This document shows, one piece after another, positions 23,918 to 31,619 of a DNA stretch of 64,000 nt. Below the pieces are notes generated by a model. It was not told the DNA's origin. It did no database searches and worked only from the letters and a program-made list of their open reading frames with translations. Source of the stretch: Streptomyces rugosispiralis. Lineage in GTDB: Bacteria > Actinomycetota > Actinomycetes > Streptomycetales > Streptomycetaceae. The stretch is taken from positions 62,001 through 126,000 of the forward strand of contig NZ_JANIAA010000012.1 in NCBI RefSeq assembly GCF_024505145.1. Reading direction: 5' to 3'. Within the stretch, counting starts at the first letter, position 1. Each line of letters begins with the position of its first letter. Made by a program: the position numbers and the translations under genes.

Positions 23918-23933
23918 TGTGAATACGTTCACA
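23918..23933. promoter_or_regulatory. Rex operator upstream of cydA
   Basis: TGTGAATACGTTCACA is an inverted repeat TGTGAA-4-TTCACA and differs from the Streptomyces Rex consensus TGTGAACNNNTTCACA at one central base. A TTGTGAA half-site directly precedes it at 23911. It lies 42 bp before the cydA start. Rex releases DNA when NADH/NAD is high, so the oxidase genes would be induced when oxygen is limiting. Confidence 0.85.
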
Positions 23934-23975
23934 AGCTCGCTCCGCGGGCAGGCACGACCGTAAGGAGAGATTCAG

Positions 23976-25592
23976 GTGAATCTGGCTCTGGCGCCGGAGA
24001 CGCTGGCCCGATGGCAGTTCGGCATCACGACGGTCTACCACTTCCTCTTCGTGCCACTGACGATCTCTCTCGCCGCGATCACGGCGGGCCTGGAGACCGC
24101 CTGGGTCCGCACCGGCAAGGAGAAGTACTTCCACGCCACCAAGTTCTGGGGGAAGCTCTTCCTGATCAACATCGCGATGGGTGTGGTCACCGGCATCGTG
24201 CAGGAGTTCCAGTTCGGCATGAACTGGTCGGACTACTCCCGCTTCGTCGGTGATGTCTTCGGCGCCCCGCTCGCGATGGAGGCCCTGCTGGCCTTCTTCT
24301 TCGAGTCCACCTTCATAGGTCTGTGGATCTTCGGCTGGGACAAGCTGCCCAAGAAGATCCACTGCGCCTGCATCTGGATCGTCTCGCTCGGCACGATCCT
24401 CTCGTCGTACTTCATCCTGGCCGCCAACTCCTGGATGCAGCACCCGACCGGCTACACCATCGACAAGGCCACCGGAAAGGCCCAGCTCACCGACATCTGG
24501 GCGGTGCTCACCCAGAACACCACCCTGGTCGTGGTCTTCCACACGCTGACCGCGGCCTTCCTCACCGGCGCCGCCTTCATCATCGGGATCTCCTCCTTCC
24601 ATCTGCTGCGGGCCAAGCGCCGCCGGGAGCGCGGCGAGGAGCTGGGCGAGCGGCAGAAGAAGCAGATCGGGGCGATGCGGGCCTCGCTGCGGGTGGGCCT
24701 GGTCGTCGCGGTGATCGCGGGGCTCGGCACGGCGATCAGCGGTGACCAGCTCGGCAAGGTGATGTTCGAGCAGCAGCCGATGAAGATGGCGGCGGCCGAG
24801 GCCCTCTGGGACACCCAGGCGCCCGCGCCCTTCTCGGTCTTCGCCGTCGGCGATGTGAGCAAGGGGCACAACAGCGTCGAGCTGGAGGTCCCCGGGGTGC
24901 TCTCCTTCCTGGCGCACAGCAACTTCACCGACGCCGTCCCCGGTATCAACGACATCGCCCAGCGCGAGGCCGACGCCTACGGCGGTCAGCCCGATGACTA
25001 CATCCCCAGCATCTTCATGACCTTCTGGGGCTTCCGGCTGATGATCGGCTTCGGGATGACCTCGTTCGTCGCCGGGCTGATCGGGCTGTGGACGACCCGC
25101 CGCAAGCGGTGGCTGGCGCCCGCGTTCCGCACCGGCGAGGACGAGGTGCCCCGGCTCATGCTCACCAAGAAGCGCGAGATGGGCCCGCTGCTGTCCACCT
25201 GGTCCTGGCGGATCTCCATCCTCACCATGGGCTTTCCGCTGATCGCCAACTCCTTCGGCTGGATCTTCACCGAGATGGGCCGGCAGCCCTGGGGGGTCTA
25301 CGGACTGATGAAGACCGCCGACGCGGTCTCCCCCGGCGTCAGCCAGACCGAGGTGCTGATCTCGCTCGGCGTCTTCACGCTGCTGTACGGGGTGCTCGCG
25401 GTGATCGAGGTGCGGCTGCTGACCAAGTACGCCAAGGCCGGACCGGACACCGACGAGAAGCCGCCCGCCAAGGACCCGAAGCTGCGGCTGCCCTCGAGCG
25501 GCCCGGGTGGCCCGGGTGGTCCTGGCAGTCCGGACGGCGGGGCCTCCGCCGAGGACGAGGACGCCGACAAGCCGCTGACCTTCGCGTACTGA
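23976..25592 (+). CDS. cydA: cytochrome bd ubiquinol/menaquinol oxidase subunit I
   Basis: A 538-residue membrane subunit carrying haems b558, b595 and d. The opening LARWQFGITTVYHFLFVPLT includes the haem ligand histidine, the quinol-binding region carries EMGRQPWGVYGLM, and about nine membrane segments are evident. The periplasmic Q loop is short, and the C-terminus ends in a Gly/Pro-rich acidic tail. The GTG start follows an AAGGAGAG site. It heads cydA-cydB-cydCD under the Rex operator. Confidence 0.96.
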   Translation: MNLALAPETLARWQFGITTVYHFLFVPLTISLAAITAGLETAWVRTGKEKYFHATKFWGKLFLINIAMGVVTGIVQEFQFGMNWSDYSRFVGDVFGAPLAMEALLAFFFESTFIGLWIFGWDKLPKKIHCACIWIVSLGTILSSYFILAANSWMQHPTGYTIDKATGKAQLTDIWAVLTQNTTLVVVFHTLTAAFLTGAAFIIGISSFHLLRAKRRRERGEELGERQKKQIGAMRASLRVGLVVAVIAGLGTAISGDQLGKVMFEQQPMKMAAAEALWDTQAPAPFSVFAVGDVSKGHNSVELEVPGVLSFLAHSNFTDAVPGINDIAQREADAYGGQPDDYIPSIFMTFWGFRLMIGFGMTSFVAGLIGLWTTRRKRWLAPAFRTGEDEVPRLMLTKKREMGPLLSTWSWRISILTMGFPLIANSFGWIFTEMGRQPWGVYGLMKTADAVSPGVSQTEVLISLGVFTLLYGVLAVIEVRLLTKYAKAGPDTDEKPPAKDPKLRLPSSGPGGPGGPGSPDGGASAEDEDADKPLTFAY

Positions 25593-25595
25593 CGG

Positions 25596-25634
25596 CCGGA
25601 GAGGAACACCGGAGAGGATCACCGGAGAGAATCA
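25596..25634 (+). repeat. three tandem 13-bp ribosome-site-like units before cydB
   Basis: CCGGAGAGGAACA, CCGGAGAGGATCA and CCGGAGAGAATCA are consecutive. Each contains GGAGAG, and the last supplies the cydB ribosome site with its final A being the first base of the cydB ATG. Confidence 0.85.
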
Positions 25635-26635
25635 TGCACCTTCACGACTTCTGGTTCCTGCTGATCGCCTTCCTGTGGACGGGCTACTTCTTCCTGGAGG
25701 GCTTCGACTTCGGCATCGGCGTGCTGACCAAGCTGCTCGCCCGCGACCGCACCGAGCGCCGGGTTCTGATCAACACGATCGGGCCGGTGTGGGACGGCAA
25801 TGAGGTCTGGCTGATCACGGCGGCCGGGGCGACCTTCGCCGCCTTCCCCGACTGGTACGCGGCGCTCTTCAGCGGCTTCTATCTGCCGCTGCTGACCATC
25901 CTGGTCTGCCTGATCCTGCGCGGTGTCGCCTTCGAATTCCGGCACCAGCACCCCGAGGACCGCTGGCAGCGCAACTGGGAGCAGGTGATCTTCTGGTGCT
26001 CGCTGCTGCCCGCGTTCCTGTGGGGCGCGATCTTCGCCAATCTGGTGCACGGGGTGCCGATCGGCCGGGACGGGAACTACGCGGGCGGTCTGTCGGATCT
26101 GCTCACGCCGTACGCCCTGCTGGGCGGGGTGGTCACGCTGGTGCTGTTCACCTTCCACGGCGCCGTCTTCGCCGCGCTCAAGACGGACGGGGACATCCGG
26201 ACGCGGGCACGGCGGTATGCGGCCCGGCTCGGGTCGGCCACCGTCGCGGTCGCGGTGCCGTTCCTGGTCTGGACGCAGGGCGACAGCGGGAACGCCCGGA
26301 GCCTGGTGGCGGCCGTCATCGCCGTTCTGGCGCTGGCGGCGGCGCTGATCATGAACGGGCGGGGACGTGAGGGCTGGGCGTTCGGGCTGTCCGGGGTGAC
26401 CGTCGCGGCAGTCGTCGCGATGCTCTTCCTGGCGCTCTTCCCCGAGGTCATGCCCTCCTCGCTGAACCCGGCGTGGAGCCTGACGGCGGCCAACGCGGCC
26501 TCCAGCCCCTATCCGCTCAAGATCATGACCTGGGTCGGCGTCATCATGATGCCGCTGATCATGGCCTACCAGGCGTGGACGTACTGGGTCTTCCGTAAGC
26601 GCATCGGCACCCGGCACATCCCCGCCGCCCACTGA
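25634..26635 (+). CDS. cydB: cytochrome bd oxidase subunit II
   Basis: A 333-residue membrane protein with eight predicted helices. It opens MHLHDFWFLLIAFLWTGYFF and contains the family stretch LEGFDFGIGVL and GNEVWLITAAGATFAAFPDW. It pairs with CydA to form the oxidase, which reduces oxygen to water with quinol. The gene starts 41 bp after cydA and is followed 10 bp later by cydCD. Confidence 0.96.
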   Translation: MHLHDFWFLLIAFLWTGYFFLEGFDFGIGVLTKLLARDRTERRVLINTIGPVWDGNEVWLITAAGATFAAFPDWYAALFSGFYLPLLTILVCLILRGVAFEFRHQHPEDRWQRNWEQVIFWCSLLPAFLWGAIFANLVHGVPIGRDGNYAGGLSDLLTPYALLGGVVTLVLFTFHGAVFAALKTDGDIRTRARRYAARLGSATVAVAVPFLVWTQGDSGNARSLVAAVIAVLALAAALIMNGRGREGWAFGLSGVTVAAVVAMLFLALFPEVMPSSLNPAWSLTAANAASSPYPLKIMTWVGVIMMPLIMAYQAWTYWVFRKRIGTRHIPAAH

Positions 26636-26645
26636 CGCGGATGCG

Positions 26646-29600
26646 GTGTTTCACGTGAAACCAATCGATCCACGGCTGCTGCGGTACGCACGGGCCACCC
26701 GCTTCTTCCTGGCCGCCTCCGTGGCGCTGGGCCTGGCCGGAGCGGGACTGGTCATCGCGCAGGCGATGCTGATCGCCGAGATCGTGGTGGGCGCGTTCCA
26801 GCGGGGCGACGACGTGACGGCGCTGACGCTGCCGCTGGGACTGCTGGCGCTGGTCGCGGTCGGCCGGGCGGTTGTCTCCTGGCTGACCGAGCTGGCCGCC
26901 CATCGGGCCGGTGCGGCGGTGAAGTCGGAGCTGCGGCTGCGGTTGCTGGAGCGGGCCGTACGGCTGGGGCCGAGCTGGCTGGACTCCCAGCGGACCGGTG
27001 AACTCACCACCCTCGCCACCCGGGGCATCGACGCGCTGGACGACTACTTCGCGCGCTATCTGCCCCAGTTGGGGCTGGCCGTGGTGGTGCCGGTGGCGGT
27101 GCTCGCCCGTATCGTCACCGCGGACTGGATCTCCGCGCTGATCATCGTCGTCACGCTGCCGCTGATTCCGCTGTTCATGATGCTCATCGGCTGGGCCACC
27201 CAGTCCCGGATGGACCGTCAGTGGCGGCTGCTGTCCCGGCTGTCCGGGCACTTCCTCGATGTCGTGGCCGGGCTGCCCACCCTCAAGGTCTTCGGCCGGG
27301 CCAAGGCCCAGGCCGCGTCGATCCGTGCGATCACGGGCGACTACCGGCGGGCCACCCTCAAGACGCTGCGGCTGGCCTTTCTGTCCTCCCTGGCCCTGGA
27401 ACTGCTCTCCACGGTGGCGGTCGCGCTGGTCGCGGTCGACATCGGGATGCGGCTGGTGCACGGCGAGATGGGCCTCTTCACCGGGCTGGTGGTGCTGGTG
27501 CTCGCCCCCGAGGCGTATCTGCCGCTGCGGCAGGTGGGCGCGCAGTACCACGCGGCGGCGGAGGGGCTGACGGCGGCGGACGAGGTCTTCGCGGTGCTGG
27601 AGCGCGAGCCCTCGGGCGTGGGCGGCTCGCCCGCCCCCGACGCGCGGGGTGCCGCGCTGGCGCTGGACGGGCTGGTGGTCCGCCACCCCGGGCGCGCCGA
27701 ACTGTCCCTCGCCCGGACCTCCTTCGAGATCCGTCCGGGGGAGACGGTCGCCGTCGTGGGTCCCAGCGGCGCCGGGAAGTCGACCCTGCTGAACGCGGTG
27801 CTCGGCTTCGCGGCGCCGCACGAGGGCCGGGTGCTGATCGGGGACCGGGACCTGGCCTCCCTGGACCCGGAGAGCTGGCGGCGCCAGATCGCCTGGGTGC
27901 CCCAGCGTCCGTACCTCTTCGCCGGGACGATCGCGGAGAACGTCCGGCTGGCCCGGCCGGACGCCGACGACGAGGCGGTACGGGCCGCCCTGTGGGACGT
28001 GGACGCGCTCGGCTTCGTCTCCGCGCTGCCGGACGGGATCGAGACCCCGTTGGGCGAGATGGGTGCCGGACTCTCCGCGGGCCAGCGGCAGCGGATCGCC
28101 CTGGCCCGAGCCTTCCTGGCCGACCGCCCGGTGCTGCTCCTGGACGAGCCGACGGCGAACCTGGACGGTGAGACGGAGGCGTCGGTCGTCGAGGCGGTGC
28201 GTCGGCTCGCCGAGGGCCGCACGGTCCTTCTGGTCGTCCACCGCCCGGCGCTGCTGCCGCTGGCGGACCGGGTGCTGAGTTTGCCGGGACCGGGTCGGGG
28301 ATCCGGGGCTGCCGCCCGTGGTGGGCCGGCCGCCCTGTCCGCCGTTGGGCGCGCGTCGGCGGCGGGCGGCGTCCGCCCGGGGCCGACTGTCGCTCTCCGG
28401 TCCGCCTACGGCGGGGACGGCGTCCGCCGGTCCGTCGCGTGTGCGGACGGGGAGCCGCGTGCGGAGGCGCGCGGATCCGCGCCGGACGCGGGCGCGGATC
28501 CGCGGTCCGGCTCCGGGGCCGATGGTTCTGGTGGGTTGTCCCCGCTGCCCGTGGATCGGCGTGCGTCGGTGATGGACGTCGCGCCCGCGACCGGGCGCTC
28601 GCGCGCGGGGGCGCGCGAGTCCACACCGGAGGCGGCCGCGGATGCGGAGTGGCCATGGGCTGCCGAAGCGGGTGGCGTGGCTGAGGCGGCGGGGGGTGCG
28701 GGCGTGGGCGTCCGTCACCCAGGTGCCCATGGTGTTGGCCTCCCGGCGGACGCGGGCGCGGACGCGGACGCGGGCGCGGGCGAGGGCGTGGGCGAGGGCG
28801 TGGATCGGACACCCGTCGCGCGTGAGCGGACACCCGTCGCGTATGAGCCGATGGCGGACGCCGGAGCCGGTGGGCGGCTGGGCGAGGTGCGGTACGGGCC
28901 GGACGGCACGGGCCTGAGCGCGTCGGACGGCTCCGCCGCGCCGGACGGCTCCGCCGCGCCGGACGGCCTGAGCGCGTCGGATGGCCAGGTCGAGTCGGAT
29001 GGCCAGGTCGAGTCGGGTGGCCAGGTCGAGTCGGGTGGTCAGGCCGCGTCGAGTAGCCCAACGGCGTCGCGCCGCGCGGCCGTGGCGAATGGCTCGGCCA
29101 GGCGCCCGCGCCGGGGCGCTTTGGCGCGGGTGCGGGGGGCCGCGCGCGGGAGTCGGGGGCGGTTCGGGCTGGCGTTGTCGCTCGGGAGCCTCGCCCTGCT
29201 GAGCGCGGTCGGGCTGATGGCCGTCTCCGGGTGGCTGATCTCGCGGGCCGCGCAACAGCCGCCCGTGCTCTATCTGATGGTGGCGGTCACCGCGACCCGG
29301 GCGTTCGGGATCGGCCGGGCCGTCTTCCGCTACGCCGAGCGCCTGGTCTCGCACGACGCCGTGCTGCGGGTGCTGGCCGGGCTGCGGGTCGCCGTCTACC
29401 GGAGGCTGGAGCGGCTGGCGCCCGCCGGGCTGGGCCGGACGCGCCGCGGCGATCTGCTCTCCCGGCTGGTGGCCGATGTGGACACCGTCCAGGACTACTT
29501 CCTGCGCTGGCTGCTGCCCGTCGGCACCGCGCTGACCGTCGGCGCGGCCTCGGTGGGCTTCCTCACCTGGGTGCTGCCCGAGGCCGGGGCCGTGCTGGCG

Positions 29601-30869
29601 GCGGGGCTGCTGGTGGCGGGGGTCGTGGTGCCCGTCGTGTCCGGGGCGCTCGCGCGGCGCGCGGAGCGGCGGCTGGCACCGGCGCGCGGTGCCCTGTCGG
29701 CGCAGGTCGTGGATCTGCTGGCGGGGACCGCCGAGCTGACCGTCGCGGGCGCGCTGCCGCGCCGACTGGACGCGGTGCGCCGGGCCGACGGGGTGCTCAC
29801 CCGGATCGCCCGGCGGACGGCTGCCGCCGCCGGTACGGGCGCCGGGCTGTCCGCGCTGGTCTGCGGGCTGACCGTGGCGGCCGCGGCGTGGGTGGGGGTC
29901 CCGGCCGTGGCGGACGGCCGGATGCACGGGGTGTGGCTGGCGGTCGTGGTGCTGACCCCGCTCGCCGCCTTCGAGGCCGTCGCGGGGCTGCCGCTCGCGG
30001 TGCAGCACCGGCAGCGGGTGCGGCGGGCCGCGGAGCGGGTGTACGAGGTGCTGGACGAGCCGATTCCGGTGCGCGAGCCCGGCGAGGTGGGGCGTGAGGA
30101 GGCGCCGACCGCGCCGTATCCGCTGGTGCTGCGTGGGATCACCGCCCGCCACCCGGGGCAGTCCGTCCCCGCCCTGGACGGGTTCGGGCTGGAGTTGTGT
30201 CCGGGCCGCCGGGTCGCGGTCGTCGGCCCTTCGGGGGCGGGCAAGACCACCCTCGCCCAGGTGCTGCTCCGCTTTCTGGACGCCGAGGGCGGTACGTACA
30301 CCCTGGCGGGCCGTAACGCCGCCGCCCTGGACGGGGACGCGGTGCGGCGGCTGGTCGGCCTCTGCGCCCAGGACGCCCATGTCTTCGACAGCTCACTGCG
30401 CGAGAACCTGCGGCTGGCGCGCCCCGGCGCGAGCGATGACGAGCTGCGCGCGGCGCTGGCCGCGGCCCGGCTGCTGGACTGGGTGGACGGGCTGCCGGGC
30501 GGCCTGGACACGCTCGTCGGCGAGCAGGGCGCACGGCTCTCCGGCGGCCAGCGCCAGCGGCTGGCGCTGGCCCGCGCGCTGCTCGCGGACTTCCCGGTGC
30601 TGGTCCTGGACGAGCCCGCCGAGCACCTGGACCTGCCCACGGCCGACGCCCTGACGGCCGACCTGCTGTCGGCGACCCGGGGGCGCACCACCGTCCTGAT
30701 CACCCACCGGCTGGCGGGCCTGCACGCGGTGGACGAGGTGATCGTCCTCGACGCCGGCCGCGCGGTCCAGCGCGGGACGTACGAGGAACTGGCCTCGGCC
30801 GATGGTCCATTCCGCCGGATGCTGGAGCGCGAGGCGGCGGAGGGCGGCGTCCTGGTGGGTGCTGGGTAG
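26646..30869 (+). CDS. cydCD: CydD-CydC fused ABC exporter for cytochrome bd assembly
   Basis: A 1407-residue fusion of two ABC half-transporters, a known arrangement in actinobacteria; the complex exports thiols such as glutathione or cysteine analogues and is needed for bd oxidase maturation. The CydD half (about residues 1-540) has Walker A GPSGAGKSTLLNAV, signature LSAGQRQRIALARA and Walker B VLLLDEPTANLD. The CydC half (about 820-1407) has GPSGAGKTTLAQ, LSGGQRQRLALARA and VLVLDEPAEHLD. Between them is a low-complexity Gly/Ala/Asp/Ser linker of about 275 residues with 18-bp repeats at 28921-29049. The GTG at 26646 lies against a parS-like palindrome; a GTG at 26655 is an alternative start. 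Confidence 0.94.
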   Translation: MFHVKPIDPRLLRYARATRFFLAASVALGLAGAGLVIAQAMLIAEIVVGAFQRGDDVTALTLPLGLLALVAVGRAVVSWLTELAAHRAGAAVKSELRLRLLERAVRLGPSWLDSQRTGELTTLATRGIDALDDYFARYLPQLGLAVVVPVAVLARIVTADWISALIIVVTLPLIPLFMMLIGWATQSRMDRQWRLLSRLSGHFLDVVAGLPTLKVFGRAKAQAASIRAITGDYRRATLKTLRLAFLSSLALELLSTVAVALVAVDIGMRLVHGEMGLFTGLVVLVLAPEAYLPLRQVGAQYHAAAEGLTAADEVFAVLEREPSGVGGSPAPDARGAALALDGLVVRHPGRAELSLARTSFEIRPGETVAVVGPSGAGKSTLLNAVLGFAAPHEGRVLIGDRDLASLDPESWRRQIAWVPQRPYLFAGTIAENVRLARPDADDEAVRAALWDVDALGFVSALPDGIETPLGEMGAGLSAGQRQRIALARAFLADRPVLLLDEPTANLDGETEASVVEAVRRLAEGRTVLLVVHRPALLPLADRVLSLPGPGRGSGAAARGGPAALSAVGRASAAGGVRPGPTVALRSAYGGDGVRRSVACADGEPRAEARGSAPDAGADPRSGSGADGSGGLSPLPVDRRASVMDVAPATGRSRAGARESTPEAAADAEWPWAAEAGGVAEAAGGAGVGVRHPGAHGVGLPADAGADADAGAGEGVGEGVDRTPVARERTPVAYEPMADAGAGGRLGEVRYGPDGTGLSASDGSAAPDGSAAPDGLSASDGQVESDGQVESGGQVESGGQAASSSPTASRRAAVANGSARRPRRGALARVRGAARGSRGRFGLALSLGSLALLSAVGLMAVSGWLISRAAQQPPVLYLMVAVTATRAFGIGRAVFRYAERLVSHDAVLRVLAGLRVAVYRRLERLAPAGLGRTRRGDLLSRLVADVDTVQDYFLRWLLPVGTALTVGAASVGFLTWVLPEAGAVLAAGLLVAGVVVPVVSGALARRAERRLAPARGALSAQVVDLLAGTAELTVAGALPRRLDAVRRADGVLTRIARRTAAAAGTGAGLSALVCGLTVAAAAWVGVPAVADGRMHGVWLAVVVLTPLAAFEAVAGLPLAVQHRQRVRRAAERVYEVLDEPIPVREPGEVGREEAPTAPYPLVLRGITARHPGQSVPALDGFGLELCPGRRVAVVGPSGAGKTTLAQVLLRFLDAEGGTYTLAGRNAAALDGDAVRRLVGLCAQDAHVFDSSLRENLRLARPGASDDELRAALAAARLLDWVDGLPGGLDTLVGEQGARLSGGQRQRLALARALLADFPVLVLDEPAEHLDLPTADALTADLLSATRGRTTVLITHRLAGLHAVDEVIVLDAGRAVQRGTYEELASADGPFRRMLEREAAEGGVLVGAG
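26647..26662. promoter_or_regulatory. parS-like ParB binding site
   Basis: TGTTTCACGTGAAACC contains the 14-bp palindrome GTTTCACGTGAAAC, the core of the bacterial parS site, and differs from TGTTTCACGTGAAACA only at the last base. It covers the first codons of cydCD. Streptomyces chromosomes carry about twenty parS copies near oriC, so its presence supports an origin-proximal location. Confidence 0.88.
28921..29049 (+). repeat. in-frame 18-bp repeats in the cydCD linker
   Basis: Six-residue units encoded by 18-bp repeats: GSAAPD twice, GLSASD once, then GQVESD or GQVESG four times. They preserve the reading frame. Confidence 0.85.
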
Positions 30870-31619
30870 CCGGGTGTGGGTCAGCGGTTGTCCGGCGGAG
30901 CTGTGCGGGGCCGGGACGCCGACCGCGGTCCCGCGCGGAGTGTTGCTGGGCGTTGGGGCGCCTCGGCGTGGGCTGGGACCTGTCGGGCCTTACGGGGGCT
31001 TGGGGGCGTCTGGCCGTGCTCGCGCATCTTGACGCCTGCGGCGAGCTGCTCCCCTCCCCGCCCCTTCCCACAACCGGGGCTCCGCCCCAGACCCCGGAAT
31101 CCGGGGGGGGGCGAAGCCCCTGCCACGCGGCGGAGCCGCATGTCGATGCCGCGGGAAGGGGGAAGGGGGAGGGGAAGGATCCGTCGGACACTCCGCAGGC
31201 GGTGTCCAGCGGATCACGCGGGGCCGGGATTGCCCGGTTCGGTGTTCCCGCGCGGAGTGCTGGTGGGCGCTGGGCAGCGCGGGCGTCCGCTGGGCGCTGA
31301 GCAGCGCGGGCGTCCGCTAGCGGATCTTCGCGAGGCCCGCGACGACTGGCAGGCGCGCCCCCGGTACCGCTGGGAGGCGTTCCCCGTACCGGACGCCGCA
31401 GGAGCGGGGCGTCTGCTGCCGATGCCGCGGGGGACGCCGTGTCGGTGCCGCGATCGCCGCATCACGGGGCGCCCGTGGCCGGACAGGGCCCATGAGCTGT
31501 CGCATGGGTTGACCTGGGCCCGTGTGCGCCGCCCTGCGGCAGCTCCGAGCGGCGGAAGCGGGGCCCGGCCGGTTACCACCGACAAGGCGTTTACCTGCGG
31601 CATTCATTAGGCTCGACGC
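30870..31619. other. 750-bp intergenic region with hairpins and repeats
   Basis: No gene is supported. The phrase TCCCGCGCGGAGTG followed by TGGGCG occurs near 30927 and again near 31247. At 31050-31171 a large inverted structure pairs a CCCCTCCCCGCCCCTTCCC arm with a GGGAAGGGGGAAGGGG arm. Inside it are smaller stems, including CGGGGCTCCGCCCC and GGGGGCGAAGCCCC. Structures like this terminate transcription in many Streptomyces genomes and probably end the cyd operon. Confidence 0.6.

Noticed and set aside
26559..30380. A 1273-codon open frame on the minus strand
   Set aside because: It lies antisense to cydCD, has no recognisable domain, and results from the GC-biased third codon positions of the real gene.
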